In this document: one piece after another, positions 23,100 through 25,992 of the stretch | How positions within the stretch are numbered: position 1 is the stretch's first letter | Layout: every line of letters starts with the position of its first letter | Source of the DNA: Candidatus Bathyarchaeota archaeon | Lineage (GTDB): Archaea > Thermoproteota > Bathyarchaeia > Bathyarchaeales > DTEX01 | Direction of reading: 5' to 3' | Length of the DNA stretch: 25,992 nucleotides | Assembly: GCA_003601695.1 (NCBI GenBank) | Contig: PIYH01000005.1 | Span: 1 to 25,992 of the forward strand | The notes under the pieces: generated by a model | What the model was told of the DNA's origin: nothing | Seen by the model: only the letters and a program-made list of their open reading frames with translations | Databases searched by the model: none | Program-made: the position numbers and the translations under genes

Positions 23100-24479
23100 T
23101 TAGGCGTGTCTCACCTTCTCAGCCCTGTCAACTCTAGCCCTCCACTCTTCATACTTCTCTATTAATCCCTGTCTTCTAGCAGCTGCTTCAACCCATCTTC
23201 TCGATGGAAGTCCAATATTCACTATGAGCTTCAATGGATCAATACGCTTACCGAGCCTTCTCCTCTTCCACCTCTCCATTCTAAGATCAAGATCATCTAC
23301 AATGTCAGGTCTCTCGGCTGCTAGATCTCTCGTCTCATTTGGATCTCTCTGCATGTCATAGAGCTCAATCTCGGGAGTTTCCCAGAAAGCTTTATCGAGC
23401 GTCCTTATCAGCTTCCACTTCTCCGTCCTTATTGCACGCTTAGCTGTCCATAATCCTTGATTCACATAGATCTCGCTGCATGGTTCTTCTTCTTCATTCA
23501 CTAGCTTAATCAGATTCTTACCTTCAAGTTTTTTCTCATACTCTATGCCGAAGAGGTCGAGAATAGTTGGCATCAGGCTTATCGTCGATTGAACAAGCCC
23601 TTTGATATGCCTTCCTTTAGGTACTAGCTGCGGATACCTAATGATTAGCGGAACCCGAACTGTTGTCTCATAAACCTCGCAGTGATCAAAGTAGAAGTCA
23701 TGTTCTCCCAGGCTTTCTCCATGATCAGAAGTTATGATGAGCGTTGTCTCATCGTATATTCCAAGATCCTCAAGGAGACCAACTAGATTCCTAACGTTAT
23801 CATCGACGTATCTTATCTCCCCATCATACTGTGCAATTATATAATCGATATCCGTTATCCCCTCTTTTATGGCGTCTAAATGTCTCTTCACAAATGGCCA
23901 AACTGGCTGTTCTCTTACAGTGTCTAAGCTGTGATTTTCTGGGTTGCATTCGTTTCCCTCATAAAATAGCCGCCTATACTTTTCCGGCGGACGATATATG
24001 CTGTGCGGATCCCAATAATGAATGAACATGAAAAAATCCTTTCTATAGTTCTCACGTAGCCATTGAAGGGCGAATGAATTTATTTCTTCAGCGTCAACTT
24101 GCTGTAGCTTTCGCCTAACTCCTGCAACCGGATTCATGTAATAGCGGAATCCGCGGGCAAACCATCTTCTCATCATATAAAGCGTGCTTGCCGCTGCCGT
24201 AATTATATCTCTCTGCGACAGTATTTCCGGAAAGCATGGAATCTCCTCAGATAGACTTTCAGTTGGACTATGCGAAACTACTCCTGTTTCTATCCCTCTC
24301 ATCCCTGTGAACATAGAAGTGAAGGATGGTTGCGTAGGAACGTCAGTTGGATAGGCATACTCGAAAAGCACTCCCTCACTTGCTATCTCGTCGATGCATG
24401 GAGATGTGTTCCGATGATAACCATAGCATCCTAAATGATCAGCTCGAAGGGTATCTATAACCAGAAGTATAACTTTCAC
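23100..24479 (-). CDS. Sulfatase/alkaline-phosphatase-superfamily hydrolase with a Thr nucleophile
   Basis: The N-terminus VILLVIDTLRADHLGCYGYHRNTSP is the sulfatase-fold opening with metal ligand Asp9. Metal-binding SDHGESLGEHD (251-261) and VPLIIRYP follow, and a C-terminal sub-domain ends in WRARVDRAEKVRHA. At the position of the formylglycine-forming Cys/Ser the sequence reads TQPSF (Thr49), not C-x-P-x-R, so a classical sulfatase is unlikely. Phosphomonoester, phosphodiester or phosphoglycan hydrolysis or transfer is possible, as for other Thr-nucleophile members. I place the start at GTG 24479. GGAGG at 24492-24488 lies exactly 8 nt ahead, and the upstream extension from 24536 is not family-like. 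The protein is 459 residues with no signal peptide. Confidence 0.9.
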   Translation of the reverse strand: MKVILLVIDTLRADHLGCYGYHRNTSPCIDEIASEGVLFEYAYPTDVPTQPSFTSMFTGMRGIETGVVSHSPTESLSEEIPCFPEILSQRDIITAAASTLYMMRRWFARGFRYYMNPVAGVRRKLQQVDAEEINSFALQWLRENYRKDFFMFIHYWDPHSIYRPPEKYRRLFYEGNECNPENHSLDTVREQPVWPFVKRHLDAIKEGITDIDYIIAQYDGEIRYVDDNVRNLVGLLEDLGIYDETTLIITSDHGESLGEHDFYFDHCEVYETTVRVPLIIRYPQLVPKGRHIKGLVQSTISLMPTILDLFGIEYEKKLEGKNLIKLVNEEEEPCSEIYVNQGLWTAKRAIRTEKWKLIRTLDKAFWETPEIELYDMQRDPNETRDLAAERPDIVDDLDLRMERWKRRRLGKRIDPLKLIVNIGLPSRRWVEAAARRQGLIEKYEEWRARVDRAEKVRHA

Positions 24480-24905
24480 ATCATAATCCTCCCTATAATA
24501 TGATCTAAGAATGATATTTTTCATATTTATGAACATTAATAAAAATAAGTTTCTCAGACTCAGGGAAATAGACCATACATATTTTTTGACTAGATGGATC
24601 GCATGAATAATGATGGAGATCCGTGAAATTATCCACTTTGAAAGGTCTGGAAGAGAGATACTGGTGCTGTTGTTTGGTAGTAAAAAGTGCTAACGTGGTT
24701 GTTCCCTCAGCTCTGTAGATATCGAAGATGATGGATATTTGCCTTTCTCCCATCCAAAGAAAAATCGTTAATCATTCAAAAGGGTGCTCGAGTAATGAGT
24801 AGATACTAAGGGAAATTAATAGGCTGAAAAAGGCTTAATATTAATATATTAACCGATACTTGCTATTCTATTAGAGATTTATCAATTACTTGGAGGTGTG
24901 CGAAA
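24480..24905. other. 426-bp gap between the sulfatase-like gene and metG
   Basis: This divergent gap holds the metG promoter at its right end. A minus-strand frame of 82 codons (24505-24753) has no ribosome-binding site, family resemblance or clear codon signal, and I do not call it. On the plus strand one frame reads from GTG 24623 to TAG 24716-24718, then continues open to a second TAG 24806-24808 and a TAA 24839-24841, possibly a decayed small gene. No RNA gene, repeat or transposon end was seen. Confidence 0.5.
24838..24853 (+). promoter_or_regulatory. Probable metG promoter
   Basis: TAATATTAATATATTAAC is a long AT element with a TATA core, ~60 bp before the inferred metG start. It is purine/pyrimidine symmetric, so it gives a direction only in context. 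Confidence 0.35.
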
Positions 24906-25992
24906 CTCGAAAGAATACTTGTCACTTCCGCTTGGCCCTATATCCAGCATGTTCTCCACTTAGGTAATTTGCTTCCGATCCTATCAGCTGATGTTATGGC
25001 TCGATATTACCGCCTAAAAGGCCATGAAGTCTTATTTGTCAGCGGGTCGGATGTTCACGGCACACCTATAGAGGTGGAAGCTTTAAGGCGAGGCATCTCT
25101 CCAAAGGAGTTAACGGAGAAGAATCACGGGAAAGTTGTAGATCTCTTCGAAAAGTGGGCTATCTCATTTGATAATTACACTACGACTGAAAGTCCGGTTC
25201 ACAAGGAATTCGTAATGAACCTCCATAGAAAAATCGCAGAGAATGGATATGTCTTCACACAGGAGAGTGAGCTCCCATACTGTCCTAAATGTAAGAGATT
25301 CCTTCCAGATAGATTTGTCGAAGGGGAATGTCCATACTGTGGATATAAGGGAGCCCGTGGCGATCAATGTGAACAATGCGGTAGACTCCTAGATCCAACA
25401 AAGCTGATTAATGCCCGTTGCTCCATTTGCGGCTCCTCGCCAGTCTTCCGTAAAACTATCCATTGGTATTTTGACCTGCCGAAGTTTACTGATAAGCTCA
25501 AGGATTACGTAATGGGCAGCAAGCAGTTCCCAGATAATGCGCGGAACTTCAGTTTGAAACTTATTGAGGAGGGCCTCAAGCCTAGACCCATGACGAGGGA
25601 TAGCGTATGGGGGATACCTGCCCCTTTCAAGGGAGCGGAGGGAAAGACGCTTTATGTCTGGTTCGAGAATGTTCTCGGATACATCTCAGCTACAATCGAG
25701 TATTTTAAGGTTCACGGAGATGCGGATGGATGGAAGAAGTTCTGGTTTGATAAAGACTCAAAGGTTCTATGCTTCATAGGCAAGGATAATATTCCATTTC
25801 ACACCATAATTTTCCCAGCTCTGCTCTTAGCTACGCATGAAGGCTATAATCTTCCATGGAACGTCAGCACGAATGAGTGGTTAAACTTTGGAGGACAGAA
25901 GTCTTCTAAGAGCAGGAAGATCGGAATATGGATCGATGAAGCTCTTGAGATGTTCCCAGCCGATTATTGGAGATATACCTTAATGGTTAACC
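24906..25992 (+). CDS. metG: Methionyl-tRNA synthetase (3' end cut by the window)
   Basis: It charges initiator and elongator tRNAMet. The 362 visible codons give the class I core: ERILVTSAWPYIQHVLHLGN with HLGN as the HIGH box (18-21), SGSDVHGTPIEVEA, a zinc domain with two knuckles (C126/C129 with C142/C145, and C155/C158 with C172/C175), WYFDLPKF, VWFENVLGYISA, GKDNIPFHTIIFP, and KSSKS at 332-336. The opening expected for archaeal MetRS, MERILVTSAW, puts the start at 24906, where the codon is CTC. GGAGGTG at 24892-24898 is well placed (9 nt from GGAGG). No ATG, GTG or TTG exists in frame between the upstream TGA (24825) and this point. The protein runs off the right edge without a stop. 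Confidence 0.93.

Noticed and set aside
24505..24753. 82-codon minus-strand frame upstream of the sulfatase-like gene
   Set aside because: No ribosome-binding site, no family resemblance, and a biased composition. The plus strand over the same DNA reads at least as well, so neither is called.
24623..24841. Pyrrolysine readthrough of in-frame TAG codons
   Set aside because: TAG ends normal genes here (11771-11773, 20756-20758 and ttuA), and no pyl genes are in the window.
1..25992. tRNA genes, CRISPR arrays, transposons
   Set aside because: Each GTTCGA-like string seen lies inside a coding region or lacks cloverleaf partners. No regularly spaced direct repeats and no transposase-like protein were found.

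Overview
The window is a gene-dense, moderately AT-rich stretch of an archaeal chromosome. The archaeal assignment rests on several independent markers: a 7S-type SRP RNA, an adjacent Nop5/fibrillarin pair for C/D-guided RNA methylation, a split GMP synthetase (ATP-pyrophosphatase subunit alone), archaeal-type cofactor-independent phosphoglycerate mutase, a TtuA/Ncs6-type tRNA thiolase, a tetraether-synthase-like radical SAM protein, and TATA/BRE-like promoters. An arcadin-1-like protein and a DUF2153-like protein point towards the Thermoproteota/TACK side (Bathyarchaeia-like lineages are plausible), but I cannot fix the lineage from sequence alone. No CRISPR array, insertion sequence, rRNA or tRNA gene was seen.

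Layout. 1-311: C-terminal end of an unknown Ser/Pro-rich protein. 360-2766 (minus strand): guaAb, an arcadin-1-like gene, acylphosphatase and a DUF2153-like gene. A perfect 11-bp inverted repeat lies just upstream of guaAb, in the gap shared with a divergent 48-aa ribbon-helix-helix regulator (2915-3061) that is easily missed because of its size. 3157-6075 (plus): a DegT-type aminotransferase and the tetraether-synthase-like radical SAM enzyme. 6236-8130 (minus): nop5 then flpA, overlapping by 4 nt. 8296-11773 (plus): pyrD and pyrK overlapping, a YbaK-type deacylase, and a zinc alcohol dehydrogenase. 11822-17184 (minus): a 1114-aa isoleucyl-tRNA synthetase, a coiled-coil/Cys4 protein of unknown function, and an Ldh_2-family dehydrogenase. 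17321-18607 (plus): phosphoglycerate mutase. 18658-18993: SRP RNA, ending one base before the stop of the convergent ttuA-type gene (18995-19921). 20051-23003 (plus): a nucleotidyltransferase with a C-terminal HTH, two tandem PhoU/TrkA-C paralogues and a membrane-anchored methyltransferase. 23100-24479 (minus): a sulfatase-superfamily hydrolase. 24906 to the end: metG, truncated by the window edge.

Most genes are housekeeping: nucleotide synthesis (GuaAb, PyrDK), translation (IleRS, MetRS, TtuA, YbaK), RNA modification (Nop5/FlpA) and protein targeting (SRP RNA). The accessory content is scattered singletons, and I do not see a coherent new multi-gene system. The best leads are: an IleRS whose HIGH and KMSKS signatures read GVHH and EMHKS; a metG reading frame with no ATG, GTG or TTG start; the inverted repeat beside the tiny RHH gene; an orphan pair of PhoU/TrkA-C proteins with no transporter next to them; and a folded element in the 20.9-kb intergenic region. 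Several genes start at TTG or GTG behind a GGAGG/GAGG ribosome-binding site at a constant 8-nt spacing, which lets some starts be reassigned.
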